From an uncultured Prevotellaceae bacterium (GTDB lineage: Bacteria > Bacteroidota > Bacteroidia > Bacteroidales > Bacteroidaceae), in assembly GCA_900318915.1 (NCBI GenBank), contig ONMI01000031.1:1-34675 (forward strand): a stretch of 34,675 bases of DNA, given 5' to 3'. Below, piece after piece: positions 16,501 through 25,018 of this stretch. The stretch's first letter is position 1; every line of letters starts with the position of its first letter. The position numbers were made by a program, and so were the translations under genes. Under the pieces are notes generated by a model. That model saw nothing but the letters and a program-made list of their open reading frames with translations. It did no database searches and was not told where the DNA came from.

Positions 16501-17219
16501 CCCACTCGCTGTTCGGACTCGACCAGGTGGAGGTGACCACCCCTGCCATTCCCGAGGCGGAGAGTTGGAGCAATATCGAGAAACTGAACAAGGAGCGTGA
16601 CCTCGTGGGCATCTATCTCTCGGCGCATCCCCTCGACGAGTTCTCGCTCGTGCTCAAGTTCCTCTGCAACACGCGTTGCACGGAACTCGACGACAAGGAA
16701 GAACTGGCCAAGAAAGAGGATGTGGTGTTCGGAGGCATCGTCACGGCCGTGAAAGAGCGGTTCAACAAGCGCGGCATGCCCTTCGGCATCGTGACTATAG
16801 AAGATTTCGACGGCCCCGGCGAACTGGCTCTCTTCGGCGAGGAATGGGGACGCTGGCGCGGCATGTTCACCGAGGGATGCACGGTCTATGTGAAAGGAAA
16901 GAGCCAACCCCGTTTCCGCGACAGCAATGTCTACGACCTGCGCATCAGCGAGGTGCAGTACATGCAGACGGTGAAGGAGCAGCGCATTGAGAAGATTACC
17001 ATCCGCATGAGCAGCGAGGTGCTCGATACTGGCATAGTGGAAGAATTGTCCACACTTGTGGAGCAGAATCCCGGTAAGACACAGCTCTACTTCCAGATCA
17101 AGGATGCCGACAGCAATGAAACCGTGACACTGCGCAGCAAACTCAAGGGGGTCGACGTGTCAAAAGACCTGCTCTATCTGGTGGAAAACACCGAGAGCAT
17201 GGACTATTTCATCAACTGA
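13515..17219 (+). CDS. dnaE: DNA polymerase III subunit alpha
   Basis: A 1234-residue replicative polymerase, slightly longer than E. coli DnaE (1160). Domains in order: PHP domain (FVHLHVHTYYSLLDG, ITDHGNM), the polymerase palm with GPGRGSAAGS and the catalytic PDIDTDFDDDGRG (Asp471, Asp473), fingers with NALYRPGPMDYIPEF and YQEQVMLLSRQLANF, the helix-hairpin-helix region, and the C-terminal OB fold (VVFGGIVTAVKERFNKRGMP). Its own promoter lies at 13431-13463. The coding region shows no frameshift or stop. trxA follows 79 bp later. Confidence 0.97.
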   Translation: MRDFVHLHVHTYYSLLDGQASIERLVDKAIGNGMRGMAITDHGNMMGVKELFNYCNKKNKKLKEEGKEPFKPIFGCEMYVARRTKADRDKNKHDQGGWHLIVLAKNYHGYKNLIKLVSRAWVDGFYMRPRTDREDLLRYHEDLIVCSACIAGEVPDKILKGDIAGAREAIEWYKSVFGDDYYLELQRHEVTDPNIRANRETFPLQQKANKVLMELAKEYGIKLVCTNDSHFVDQDNAEAHDHLLCLATGKDLDDPTRMLYSKQEWFKTREEMNQVFADVSEALDNTCEVLDKVETYSIDHAPIMPFFPIPADFGTEEDIRRKYSDEDLFQEFTRDENGNEIMSREEGEKKIQKLGGIDKVYRIKFEADYLAKLAYEGAKRLYGDPIPEEVNERVKFELHVMKTMGFPGYFLIVQDFINSARDKLDVMVGPGRGSAAGSVVAYCLGITQIDPIKYDLLFERFLNPDRISLPDIDTDFDDDGRGKVLEWVEDKYGHEKVAHIITYGTMATKNSIKDVARVERLPLEISNRLCKAIPDRLPEGLKMNLENAIKTVAELRQAEVSDDPKLRNTIKYAKMLEGTVRNTGIHACGTIICRDDISDWVPVSTAEDKADPGHKLLCTQYDGHVIEETGLIKMDFLGLKTLSILKEAVENIRISTGKTIDVEKLPIDDPLTYQLYQEGRTIGTFQFESPGMQKYLRQLKPTIFEDLIAMNALYRPGPMDYIPEFISRKQDPSKIKYDIPCMEKYLKDTYGITVYQEQVMLLSRQLANFTRGQSDTLRKAMGKKQIQKMNELEELFYKGGQKNGHKKEVLNKIWEDWKKFASYAFNKSHATCYSWVSYQTAYLKAHYPAEYMAAVMSRNLDNITEITKLMDECRSMGISTLGPDVNESRRKFSVNQHGEIRFGLAAIKGMGASAADAILMEREKNGPYKDVFDVVERVSLSNVNRKALESLVLSGGFDSFGIPRERYMALTPKGEVFLDVLVRFGQHYQFEQQQAAHSLFGLDQVEVTTPAIPEAESWSNIEKLNKERDLVGIYLSAHPLDEFSLVLKFLCNTRCTELDDKEELAKKEDVVFGGIVTAVKERFNKRGMPFGIVTIEDFDGPGELALFGEEWGRWRGMFTEGCTVYVKGKSQPRFRDSNVYDLRISEVQYMQTVKEQRIEKITIRMSSEVLDTGIVEELSTLVEQNPGKTQLYFQIKDADSNETVTLRSKLKGVDVSKDLLYLVENTESMDYFIN

Positions 17220-17298
17220 CCCCGCTGGCATACTTTTTGCTTGTAGATATACGTAATGACAGACATCATTCAATAACCCAATAACAAAAGAGAAAATC

Positions 17299-17613
17299 AT
17301 GGAAGTAACAATCACAAACGAGAACTTTGAGCAGTTGAAAAACGGCAGCCTTCCCCTGGTGGTGGATTTCTGGGCCACATGGTGCGGACCCTGCCGCAAG
17401 ATAGCTCCCGTCATCGAGGAACTGGCCGGTGAGTATGAAGGCCGTATCGTGGTAGGCAAATGCGATGTGGAAGACAACGACGATATCGCCATCGAATATG
17501 GCGTGCGCAACATTCCCACCGTGCTCTTCTTCAAGAACGGCGAACTCGTAGACCGCCTGGTGGGTGCCCACATCAAGGCCGACTACAAAGAGAAAATTGA
17601 CGCTATGCTTTAA
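17299..17613 (+). CDS. trxA: Thioredoxin
   Basis: A 104-residue classical thioredoxin with the active site WCGPC (Cys29, Cys32) in VVDFWATWCGPCRKIAPVIE, the cis-Pro loop VRNIPTVLFFKNGE and the C-terminal VGAHIKADYKEKI. No signal peptide, so it is cytoplasmic: a disulfide reductant for ribonucleotide reductase and other proteins. A TACTTTTTG near 17231 is close to, but one base longer than, the promoter consensus. It is convergent with tsaE, with 28 bp between and no clear hairpin. Confidence 0.93.
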   Translation: MEVTITNENFEQLKNGSLPLVVDFWATWCGPCRKIAPVIEELAGEYEGRIVVGKCDVEDNDDIAIEYGVRNIPTVLFFKNGELVDRLVGAHIKADYKEKIDAML

Positions 17614-17641
17614 TGGCTGACTACTGACAGCCGGGACGGGC

Positions 17642-18073
17642 CTAAGCCTTGGGCTCTTCCCAGCTTACGATACGTGCGTGTGTACTTTCATCTTCGGTGA
17701 TGTGCACACGCACGGCGTCTTCAGGCAGCAGACTCTCTATCAGCTCGGGCCACTCGATGAAGCAGAGCGCACCGCAGTAGAAATAGTCTTCGTAGCCCAT
17801 GTCGTACACCTCGTCGAGATTCTTGATGCGGTAGAAGTCGAAATGGTAAATCAGTTCGCACGTGGTGGCGGAGCGGTATTCGTTGACAATGGCGAAGGTG
17901 GGCGACGTGATGACGTCTTCCACACCCAGCTCCTCGCAAATGGCTTTGATAAAGGTGGTCTTGCCGGCTCCCATCTTGCCGTAGAAGGCGAAGATGGTGC
18001 TCTGGTCTATGTGCGATATAAACTCGCGGGCGGCCTGGCGGGTGTCGGCCAGGGTGTCTATTCTTATTTCCAT
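17642..18073 (-). CDS. tsaE: tRNA threonylcarbamoyladenosine biosynthesis ATPase
   Basis: A 143-residue TsaE/YjeE protein, the ATPase partner of TsaB/TsaD in making t6A37 of ANN-decoding tRNAs. Walker A YGKMGAGKTT (residues ~31-40), then ITSPTFAIVNEY, YHFDFYRIKNLDE and the Walker-B-like CFIEWPEL are all present. It is the last gene of a minus-strand run; the porX stop is 31 bp upstream, so tsaE is probably co-transcribed with porX. Confidence 0.93.
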   Translation of the reverse strand: MEIRIDTLADTRQAAREFISHIDQSTIFAFYGKMGAGKTTFIKAICEELGVEDVITSPTFAIVNEYRSATTCELIYHFDFYRIKNLDEVYDMGYEDYFYCGALCFIEWPELIESLLPEDAVRVHITEDESTHARIVSWEEPKA

Positions 18074-18104
18074 CGTTTGGGTTGGTTTTACTTTTATCTT
18101 GGGG

Positions 18105-19709
18105 TCAGCCGCGCTTGCGCGGGGTCAGCGTAACCAGCGGTATGAGCATTTCTTCCATCGAGATGCCGCCGTGCTGGAACGTGTCTTTGTAGTACGACAC
18201 GTAGTAGTTGTAGTTGTTGGGATAGGCGAAGAAGTCTTCACCCGTGGCAAACACATACGAGGTGCTCAGGTTGGGAGAGGGCAGCTGTGCCTTCTTGGGC
18301 TCCTTGATGACGAACACCTCCTTCGAGTTGTAGCTCAGGTTCTTGCCCAGCTTGTAGCGCAGGTTGGTGTTGGTGTTGCGGTCGCCGATAATTTTCACCG
18401 GGCGCGAGGCGCGTATGCTGCCGTGGTCGGTGGTGATGATTACCTTGTAGTCGGTCTGCGCGAGGGCGCGCAAGAGTTCCGATATCACCGAGTGGCGGAA
18501 CCAACTTACCGTGATGCTGCGGTAGGCCGACTCGTTGTTGGCCAGCTCGCGCACCATTTTCGACTCCGTACGGGCATGCGAGAGCATGTCGATGAAGTTG
18601 AACACTACCACGTTCAGGTCATAGCGGTCCAGTTGGCGGAACTGCTGCATGAAGCTGTCGGCTCCGGCCGAGTCGTTGATTTTGTGGTAGGAGAAGGTGT
18701 CATGGCGGCGGAAGCGTTCCAGTTGGGTCTGTATGAGCGGCCCCTCGTTCAGGTTCTTGCCTTCCTCCTCGTCCTCGTCCACCCACAGGTGGGGAAACAT
18801 GTCTGCTATTTGTATGGGCATCAGTCCGCTGAAGATGGCGTTGCGGGCATATTGGGTGGCCGTGGGCAGTATGCTGTAGTACATGTCCTCGTCGATGTCG
18901 AAGATGTCGCCTATCTCTTGTGCCAGCATGCGCCACTGGTCGTAGCGGAAATTGTCTATCACGAGCAGGAACACCCGTTCGCCCTTATCGAGCAGCGGAA
19001 ACACCTTGCTCTTAAACACGTCGGGGCTCATGAGCGGGCGGTCTACAGCCTTCTGTGCGCCCGAGCGGGGTTGGAACCGGTTGGCTGTTTGGGGCCGTGC
19101 GGGAGCCACCCAGTCAAGATAGTTGTTCTTGATGAATTTGGCGAATCCATTGTTGGCCTCTTCTTTCTGCATGAGCAGCATGTCGTTCATGTTGGTCGAC
19201 GTGCCGCTCAGTTCCAGTTCCCACCGCACCAGTTTCTTGTATACCTCTATCCAGTCGTTGTAGTTGCGGCTGTCGTCTATCTGCATGGATATCTGCTGGA
19301 AGTTCTGCTGGTAGCCGGCCTGTGTCACCTCGTTCACGATTTCGCGGCGGTGAATGTTTTTCTTCAGGGTCAGGAGTATCTGGTTGGGGTTCACGGGCTT
19401 TATCAGGTAGTCGGCTATCTTTGAGCCGATGGCCTGGTCCATGATGTTCTCTTCCTCGCTCTTGGTCACCATCACCACGGGGGTCGACGGACTGATTTCC
19501 TTGATTACCTGCAGGGTCTCCAGCCCTGAGATGCCCGGCATCATCTCGTCGAGCATGATAAGGTCGAAGGTCTGCTGCCGGCACTGTTCTATGGCGTCGG
19601 TGCCGTTGCTCACCGTCACCACCTCATATCCTTTCTTTTCGAGAAACAGAATTTGTGCTCTCAGCACTTCTATCTCGTCGTCAACCCATAACAATAGTCC
19701 GTTGCTCAT
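18105..19709 (-). CDS. porX: T9SS response regulator PorX (receiver + PglZ phosphodiesterase domain)
   Basis: A 534-residue two-domain regulator. Residues 1-120 are a CheY-like receiver: acidic pocket Asp10/Asp11, phosphoacceptor Asp54 in LIMLDEMMPG, Thr82 and Lys104. A helical linker follows, then an alkaline-phosphatase-superfamily PglZ domain with DNFRYDQW (Asp252), LPTATQYARNAIFSG (nucleophile Thr283 or Thr285), FNFIDMLSH, ITTDHGS and HGGISMEEM. In Porphyromonas, PorX with PorY controls expression of T9SS genes, and its PglZ domain cleaves cyclic/oligo-nucleotides. It lies 35 bp after porW. T9SS cargo candidates at 1181 and 3502 in this window are consistent with a working system. Confidence 0.92.
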   Translation of the reverse strand: MSNGLLLWVDDEIEVLRAQILFLEKKGYEVVTVSNGTDAIEQCRQQTFDLIMLDEMMPGISGLETLQVIKEISPSTPVVMVTKSEEENIMDQAIGSKIADYLIKPVNPNQILLTLKKNIHRREIVNEVTQAGYQQNFQQISMQIDDSRNYNDWIEVYKKLVRWELELSGTSTNMNDMLLMQKEEANNGFAKFIKNNYLDWVAPARPQTANRFQPRSGAQKAVDRPLMSPDVFKSKVFPLLDKGERVFLLVIDNFRYDQWRMLAQEIGDIFDIDEDMYYSILPTATQYARNAIFSGLMPIQIADMFPHLWVDEDEEEGKNLNEGPLIQTQLERFRRHDTFSYHKINDSAGADSFMQQFRQLDRYDLNVVVFNFIDMLSHARTESKMVRELANNESAYRSITVSWFRHSVISELLRALAQTDYKVIITTDHGSIRASRPVKIIGDRNTNTNLRYKLGKNLSYNSKEVFVIKEPKKAQLPSPNLSTSYVFATGEDFFAYPNNYNYYVSYYKDTFQHGGISMEEMLIPLVTLTPRKRG

Positions 19710-19744
19710 AATGGTGCTTTAATCAGTTGTGCTTGGTGGGAATA

Positions 19745-22700
19745 TTAAAAACCTTCCAGGTCGAAATACTCGTCGTCGATGTCGTTATTGTCATCGGCCG
19801 GTTTTTTCGGGTCGGCAGCGGGGGCGTCGTCTTCTATCACGGCACCGCCGTCATCTTCCACGCTGCTTCCGGTGTCATCGTCGTCCTCGAGGTTGAAGCC
19901 GTTGGTGTCGTCTTCCAGGTCGAAACCTCCGTCGTCGATGTCGAAACCTCCGTCATCGTCGCCTTCCAGGTCAAATCCGCCGTCATCTTCGGTGGCGGGT
20001 GTGGTGGGTGTTGGTGTGGCGGGAGTGGGTTCCGGCTGTTTGGTGGGTTCCGGCTGCCTTACTGGCTCTTCGGTGTCGTCAATCACGGCACCTTCGTCCA
20101 CATCCGTACCGGTGGGCTCGCTTTCCGGCTCGTCGATGTCGAACCCGCCGGGCTCTTCCTGCTGTGGCGCCGCCGGCTCGTCGATGTCGAACCCGCCAGG
20201 CTCCTCCTGCTGCGGTGTCGCCGGCTCGTCGATGTCGAAACCGGTTTCGGCCTCGGTGGCGGGTGTTGTCGACTCGTCATCGCTGAATCCGCCGTCGTCC
20301 GGGTCGGTGTCGTTGCGCCGCGGCTGAAGGTCGGGCTCTTTCTCATAGCCTATCTCGGTGGGTTCGTCGAGCAGGTTCTCATCTGTCACCTTGAGCGGTG
20401 CGAAGTGTTTGGTATAGAACTCCTCATAGTCGCTGTAGCTGAACTGCTTGCCGAGCAGTTCCAGGTTGGGTCGGCTGATGAGCAGGATGCGCGCTTTCTT
20501 GGTGAGCTGCATGATGGCCTGATTGGCAAAAGCCTGTTGTGCATACTGGTGGGCCTCGTCGAAGTTGCGCAGACCGGAAATCTGCATTAGCCGCACGCCT
20601 TCCTCTCCTTCGATGGTGATGTCGAAGTTGCGCACGATGAAGCTGGTGAAGTTGAACCGTGCCATCTGGTAGAGCAGTTGGTTCTCGTTCACCGAGTCGG
20701 GCGAGTAGGCGATGACGAAGAGGAACTCGGTGTTGCGCTCGTCGCTCAGTTTTCGGGCCGCAATCGAGTCGCTGTCGTTGAACACGGCGGTTCGTCGGCT
20801 CCACACATCGTCGAGGTCGAATTTTCCGCCGTGTATGCTCTTGCCCGCTTTCACACCGTTCACAATCATGCCGGCCATCTCGCTGATGCGGCTGTTAGGA
20901 TATTTCTCCACCACGGTGTTCATTGCAGTCAGGCATCCCTCCACATCGCCGTTGTTCAGCTTGCTTAGTCCGCCTATGAAGACGAATTTGTCGCGGTTGG
21001 CGCCCAGGGGGAATCTGGTGTCGGAGATGACCACATTGGCGTCCACTTCCTGGCTGCGGTTGGCTTTAAACGCCTCGTAGGTGGCGGCATAGAGCGAGTC
21101 TTCCATGTGCACGCCGAGGCGTGAGTTCTCTATGAAGTTGGGGTCGGTCAGGATGGTGGTCCACTCGTTGTCGGGATATTGCTCCTGCAGCAGGCGCACA
21201 TATTCCTCGGCCCGCTGGGTGTCGCCCTTTCGCGAGTGGAGCAGGAACAGGTGGTAGTACACATTGGCCATACCCTCATAATCGGGATATTCCGTGGTGA
21301 GCCGGTCGAACTGTTTCTCACTGAGCCGCAGGTTGTCGAGCTGGTCCTTGAAGATGACGCCCGAGTTGTAGAGTCCTTCCTTGATCACATCGTGGCTGGC
21401 GGCTTTCTGTTCTTCGGTGAAGGGTATCTGCGCCAGGTAGTATTCGCGGTTATGCGGGTCGTTCTGCAGGCTGTCCTGCTCGCTTCCCACCGAGTCGGTC
21501 GGTTCCTCTTCGTAGTTGGTGGAGTCGTTGGGCAGTTCTTCTCCGTTGTCGGTTTCGCCGATGCCTCCTACCACCGTCTGGTTCACGCGTTGCCAGTTGT
21601 CGGCGTTCTCGCGCTTGCCCCATTGTTTCTGGAAGGTCTGCTTGCCTTGGTTCACAGCCATCTGGTTGTAGAAGTACCACAGTCCGTCTTGCTGGTTGGT
21701 CATTTGCGGGGTGGCTGGCCTTTGGGTGTTGTTGCGGCTGCCCATGGCGCTGTTCTGTGCCATTACCTTTTCGGCCTCGGCTTCCTGCTGCGCCTTTTTC
21801 TCCTCTTTCTCCTTCTTCTTCAGCGCCTCTATCACCCGGTCTATGGCTGCGTTGCGGTCGGCCTCGCTCATGGTGGAGAGGGCCAGCAGCGAGTCTTGCA
21901 GGTGAATGGCGTCGGTATAGGGCACCAGGCCGTCGAGTATCTTTGAGCGGTTGGAGAGCTGCTCGTAGTCTTTGCGTTCTTTGTCGAGCATGCCCACGGC
22001 GGCGCCGTAGCAACGCTGGGCGTCGCTGAATTTCTCCAGCTCCCAGTAGATATCGCCCAGACGGAGCAGCAACACACCGTGCTCCACACCGTTGCGGGTG
22101 GCTTTCTCGTGTCCTTTCTCATAGGCGCCGATGGCGTGGGCGGTATCGTTTTGCGCCATGTAGATATTGCCCATGGCGTAATACACCTGGTCCAGATACT
22201 CCTTATTGTTGTCGCTGGCGGCCATGCGCTTCAGGCGTGATATCATCTTCTTGCCGTTGCCCTGGGCGGTCACCTCGGTCATGGCGATACGGGCGTTGAA
22301 GGCCAGCTCGTAGGGAGGGTTCTGCTTGAGCACCTTGCGGTAGGCTTTGTAGGCCTCGTCTTTCCGCCCCAGCTCGGCCAGGAGCTGCCCCATGAGAAAC
22401 CATTCGCGGGCCCGCTGCTTGCGGCGCATCTCATGCTTGATCACCTTGCGCAGGTAGGGGATGGCCTTCTCGTACTCATGCGTGTGGATATAGTAGTCGG
22501 CGTAGGTGTAGTCCCACTCTTTGCGCGCGTGCCAGTCGATGGAGTCGCGCTCCATATTGCGCATCACGTCTTCGGCGTCGTAGAGCCATTCCTGCTCTAT
22601 GTAGCACTTGGCCAGCCAGGCGCGTGCCTTGCCGTAAATGGCGGGCTGCGTCTGGTAGAGGCGGCTCATGTAGTTGAAGGTGGCGGCGGCCTCGTCGAAA

Positions 22701-23149
22701 GCACCTTTGTGGAATTGGGAGCGTCCCATCAGCATCCAGGCTTTCCACATGAAGGGGTTGTATTCCTTTCTGTTCAGCCATTCTATGTCCTTGGCCGTCT
22801 TGCGGCGGTTCTTGGTCCACTCGGGTTTTTTCTTTATGCTGTGCAGCTTGATGATTTTCTGGCTCTTCTCGATGGCTTTGTCGAAGTTGCCCGACCCCAG
22901 TGTGCGGCTTTCCTTATTGCCCACGGCGTAGAGGGGTATTATTTCGGTGTAGTTGTCCTTGTTGCCGTTCTCCTTGTCGAGTGAGCCGCTAATGTAGGCT
23001 TGCGCACCGTTGTAGTAGGCATTGTAGCGTGAGTTGAAGGAGTGCCACCACCGGCTCTTGGCCGTGTTCTTTTGGGCAGAACAAGCTACTGTGAGGACTG
23101 CGACAAGTCCCCACAGCACGAAGGTGATGTGTTTCTTTCTGATACTCAT
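19745..23149 (-). CDS. porW: T9SS-associated TPR lipoprotein PorW/SprE
   Basis: A 1134-residue protein with a lipoprotein signal ending LTVACSAQ (Cys23), then a long helical TPR solenoid starting SRWWHSFNSRYNAYYNGAQA, typical of PorW/SprE, an outer-membrane lipoprotein required for type IX secretion and gliding. Recognisable TPR pairs occur around MLMGRSQFHKGAFDEAAATF and YYHLFLLHSRKGDTQRAEEY. A charged KKKEKEEKKAQQEAEAEK coiled stretch lies mid-protein. The last ~170 residues are a low-complexity acidic tail with repeats such as GGFDIDEPATPQQEEP and GGFDLED. The pairing with porX, and then tsaE, supports the call. The acidic tail is longer than I would expect for the family. Confidence 0.88.
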   Translation of the reverse strand: MSIRKKHITFVLWGLVAVLTVACSAQKNTAKSRWWHSFNSRYNAYYNGAQAYISGSLDKENGNKDNYTEIIPLYAVGNKESRTLGSGNFDKAIEKSQKIIKLHSIKKKPEWTKNRRKTAKDIEWLNRKEYNPFMWKAWMLMGRSQFHKGAFDEAAATFNYMSRLYQTQPAIYGKARAWLAKCYIEQEWLYDAEDVMRNMERDSIDWHARKEWDYTYADYYIHTHEYEKAIPYLRKVIKHEMRRKQRAREWFLMGQLLAELGRKDEAYKAYRKVLKQNPPYELAFNARIAMTEVTAQGNGKKMISRLKRMAASDNNKEYLDQVYYAMGNIYMAQNDTAHAIGAYEKGHEKATRNGVEHGVLLLRLGDIYWELEKFSDAQRCYGAAVGMLDKERKDYEQLSNRSKILDGLVPYTDAIHLQDSLLALSTMSEADRNAAIDRVIEALKKKEKEEKKAQQEAEAEKVMAQNSAMGSRNNTQRPATPQMTNQQDGLWYFYNQMAVNQGKQTFQKQWGKRENADNWQRVNQTVVGGIGETDNGEELPNDSTNYEEEPTDSVGSEQDSLQNDPHNREYYLAQIPFTEEQKAASHDVIKEGLYNSGVIFKDQLDNLRLSEKQFDRLTTEYPDYEGMANVYYHLFLLHSRKGDTQRAEEYVRLLQEQYPDNEWTTILTDPNFIENSRLGVHMEDSLYAATYEAFKANRSQEVDANVVISDTRFPLGANRDKFVFIGGLSKLNNGDVEGCLTAMNTVVEKYPNSRISEMAGMIVNGVKAGKSIHGGKFDLDDVWSRRTAVFNDSDSIAARKLSDERNTEFLFVIAYSPDSVNENQLLYQMARFNFTSFIVRNFDITIEGEEGVRLMQISGLRNFDEAHQYAQQAFANQAIMQLTKKARILLISRPNLELLGKQFSYSDYEEFYTKHFAPLKVTDENLLDEPTEIGYEKEPDLQPRRNDTDPDDGGFSDDESTTPATEAETGFDIDEPATPQQEEPGGFDIDEPAAPQQEEPGGFDIDEPESEPTGTDVDEGAVIDDTEEPVRQPEPTKQPEPTPATPTPTTPATEDDGGFDLEGDDDGGFDIDDGGFDLEDDTNGFNLEDDDDTGSSVEDDGGAVIEDDAPAADPKKPADDNNDIDDEYFDLEGF
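20125..20268 (-). repeat. 48-bp tandem repeats in the acidic tail of porW
   Basis: Three copies with a 48-bp period begin at 20125, 20173 and 20221 (each with CCGGCTCGTCGATGTCGAA on the plus strand), encoding 16-residue units of the form GGFDIDEPA-PQQEEP. Shorter GGFDIDD/GGFDLED repeats lie at about 19905-19985. Copy number may vary between strains. Confidence 0.75.
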
Positions 23150-23228
23150 TTATTACATTAACCCAAACTTGTCCTTTTTATTGTACCTGAGGGCGGTAAA
23201 AAAAGCAAGAGTGGGGTAGGGGCGGTTC

Positions 23229-23609
23229 TTATCCGGGGTCGCTCATCAGCATGAGCAGTTCGTCCTTCAGCTGGTCGGGCACCTCTATGCCGCGCAGTGA
23301 GAGGCTGCGGGCCCATCCTTTCACCTCCTGGGGCCGCATGGTGTAGAGCACATCGGCGAAGGCTTCTGCCTCGCTGTCGCTGTAGCTGTCGGAGCGTCGT
23401 CCCTTGTAGGCGTCCAGTTCCTCGTCGTCGTAGTATTCCACCTCTTTCACGGCGGCTTCCAGTCGGCATTCCATCTCGCATTTGTCGTTGTCGCCCTGGC
23501 AGGTGTTGCAGTCGGTGCCGGTCTGTATGGGCTCCTCGTGGCGGGAGAGCAGGCCGAGCAAGGCGGCCACCAGTCCTAAGGCGGCGAGGGCTATGATGAG
23601 CAGCGTCAT
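23229..23609 (-). CDS. Hypothetical membrane-anchored protein with two CxxC/CxxxC pairs
   Basis: A 126-residue protein: one N-terminal membrane helix (LLIIALAALGLVAALLGLLS), a cysteine cluster (DCNTCQGDNDKCEMEC, spacing C-x2-C-x6-C-x3-C) that could bind a metal or an iron-sulfur cluster, then an acidic/aromatic region (EVEYYDDEELDAYKGR) and a helical C-terminus ending DELLMLMSDPG. I do not recognise a named family. Its ATG overlaps the aroA stop by four bases (ATGA), and porW starts 79 bp further down, so it is a coupled middle gene. Plausible as a real conserved Bacteroidales gene; function unknown. Confidence 0.65.
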   Translation of the reverse strand: MTLLIIALAALGLVAALLGLLSRHEEPIQTGTDCNTCQGDNDKCEMECRLEAAVKEVEYYDDEELDAYKGRRSDSYSDSEAEAFADVLYTMRPQEVKGWARSLSLRGIEVPDQLKDELLMLMSDPG

Positions 23610-24859
23610 ACGATGGTATCTATTTTGAAGCCGGCCTTGCGCAGGTCGTCCCAGAAGCGGGGATACGACTTGCTCACCACCTCAGGATGGTTGATGCGCA
23701 TTTGCGGGAATTGGTAGGCGGCGCCGGCAAAGGCCATGGCCATGCGGTGGTCTTCGTAGGTCTCTATCACGGGCAGATAGGCGGGTTCGCAGCGGTCGCC
23801 TTCCCAGAGCAGTTCGCTCCCCTCGTGGTCGTGGAGCACGAAGCCCAGTTTGCGCATCTCCGTCTTGAGCGCTTCTATGCGGTCGGTCTCTTTGATGCGC
23901 AGGGTGCCCAGGCCCTTGAAGTGGAAGGGGATGCCGCTCAGCACACAGGTAACCACGAAGGTCTGCGCCAGGTCGGGCTGGTTGATGAAGTCGAACTCCA
24001 TGCGGGGCAGGGCCCGCCGGCGGTAGCGCAGGTTCACGTTGGTGGGCACTCCCATCTCCTTGTTCTCGAAACTGGTTTTCACGCCCAGCACGCTGAAGAG
24101 ATAGCGCACCATCGAGTCGCCCTGTCTTGACCCGTCGGTCAGTCCCTCCAACTTTATTCTCGAGTCGCTGTTGCCGTTCAGTGTCAGCATCTCATACCAG
24201 TAGGAGGCGGCGCTCCAGTCGTTTTCTATCAGGTAGGGCCGTGGTGTATAGGGTTTGGGAGTCACCTTGATGGTGTCGGGGCCGGTCCACTCCACCTCGG
24301 CGCCGAAGTCGCGCATTGTGCAGAGTGTCAGGTCAATATAGGGCCGTGAGATGATGCTGCCGGAGAGTTTCAGTTCCAGTCCGCGCTGCAGCATGGGGCC
24401 TATCATGAGCAGGGCGGAGATGTATTGTGAACTCACGTTGCTCGGCATTTCCAGGCGTCCGCCCTCCAGTGGCTGACCGGTGATGCGAAGGGGCGGAAAG
24501 CCCTCGTGGTCGGTATAGCTGATTTGAGCACCCAGCGTGCGCAGGGCATCGCAGAGTATGCCGATGGGGCGGTGCTTCATGCGTTCCGTGCCGGTGAGGA
24601 TGTGTTCGCCGGGTATGGTGGAGAGATAGGCTGTCATGAAGCGCATGGCCGTGCCGGCGCCTTGCAGGTCTACCACTTCTGGCTTCTCCTTGAAGGCCCG
24701 CACTATCACCTCGGTGTCGTCGCAGTCGGACAGATTGTCGGGCATGATGTCGCCCCCGGTGAGTGCGTGGATGATAAGTGCGCGGTTGCTGATGCTCTTC
24801 GAGGCGGGCAGTGCCACCGTGGTGTCGATGACGGCGGGCGGTGTTATCTTGTATTGCAT
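23606..24859 (-). CDS. aroA: 3-phosphoshikimate 1-carboxyvinyltransferase (EPSP synthase)
   Basis: A 417-residue EPSP synthase, the sixth step of the shikimate pathway (shikimate-3-phosphate + PEP). Signatures: LPASKSISNRALIIHAL near the N-terminus (PEP/S3P-binding Lys and Ser), the GAGTAMRFMTAYLS motif, PSNVSSQYISALLM, and the C-terminal LRIKETDRIEALKTEMRKLG and YEDHRMAMAFA. Length fits the family (~427). First gene of the minus-strand run leading to porW-porX-tsaE, with a TAATTTTG promoter element at 24920-24913. Confidence 0.95.
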   Translation of the reverse strand: MQYKITPPAVIDTTVALPASKSISNRALIIHALTGGDIMPDNLSDCDDTEVIVRAFKEKPEVVDLQGAGTAMRFMTAYLSTIPGEHILTGTERMKHRPIGILCDALRTLGAQISYTDHEGFPPLRITGQPLEGGRLEMPSNVSSQYISALLMIGPMLQRGLELKLSGSIISRPYIDLTLCTMRDFGAEVEWTGPDTIKVTPKPYTPRPYLIENDWSAASYWYEMLTLNGNSDSRIKLEGLTDGSRQGDSMVRYLFSVLGVKTSFENKEMGVPTNVNLRYRRRALPRMEFDFINQPDLAQTFVVTCVLSGIPFHFKGLGTLRIKETDRIEALKTEMRKLGFVLHDHEGSELLWEGDRCEPAYLPVIETYEDHRMAMAFAGAAYQFPQMRINHPEVVSKSYPRFWDDLRKAGFKIDTIV

Positions 24860-24912
24860 TGGCTGTTAGGTTCTTCTATACGATGTTCTTCTCCATGGCG
24901 ATGAATGTAAAG

Positions 24913-24920
24913 CAAAATTA
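24913..24920 (-). promoter_or_regulatory. -7 element (TAATTTTG) for aroA
   Basis: TAATTTTG on the minus strand matches TAnnTTTG, 54 bp upstream of the aroA ATG. Confidence 0.5.
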
Positions 24921-25018
24921 CCTAATCCAATCCCAATTCCCAAGATAAATTCATTTTTTTGATGAATATTAACTTATTTTTCCTTGAAAGCACCGGCCAC
25001 CGCGCCCCGGAAGAGCCG

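Noticed and set aside
13923-16907. 994-codon open frame on the minus strand opposite dnaE
   Set aside because: It is the antisense of an intact, highly conserved dnaE; the length is a by-product of GC-rich codon bias, and the product is a His/Val/Leu-rich sequence with no domain.
17994-19424. 476-codon plus-strand frame opposite porX
   Set aside because: Shadow of porX, whose receiver and PglZ motifs are complete on the other strand.
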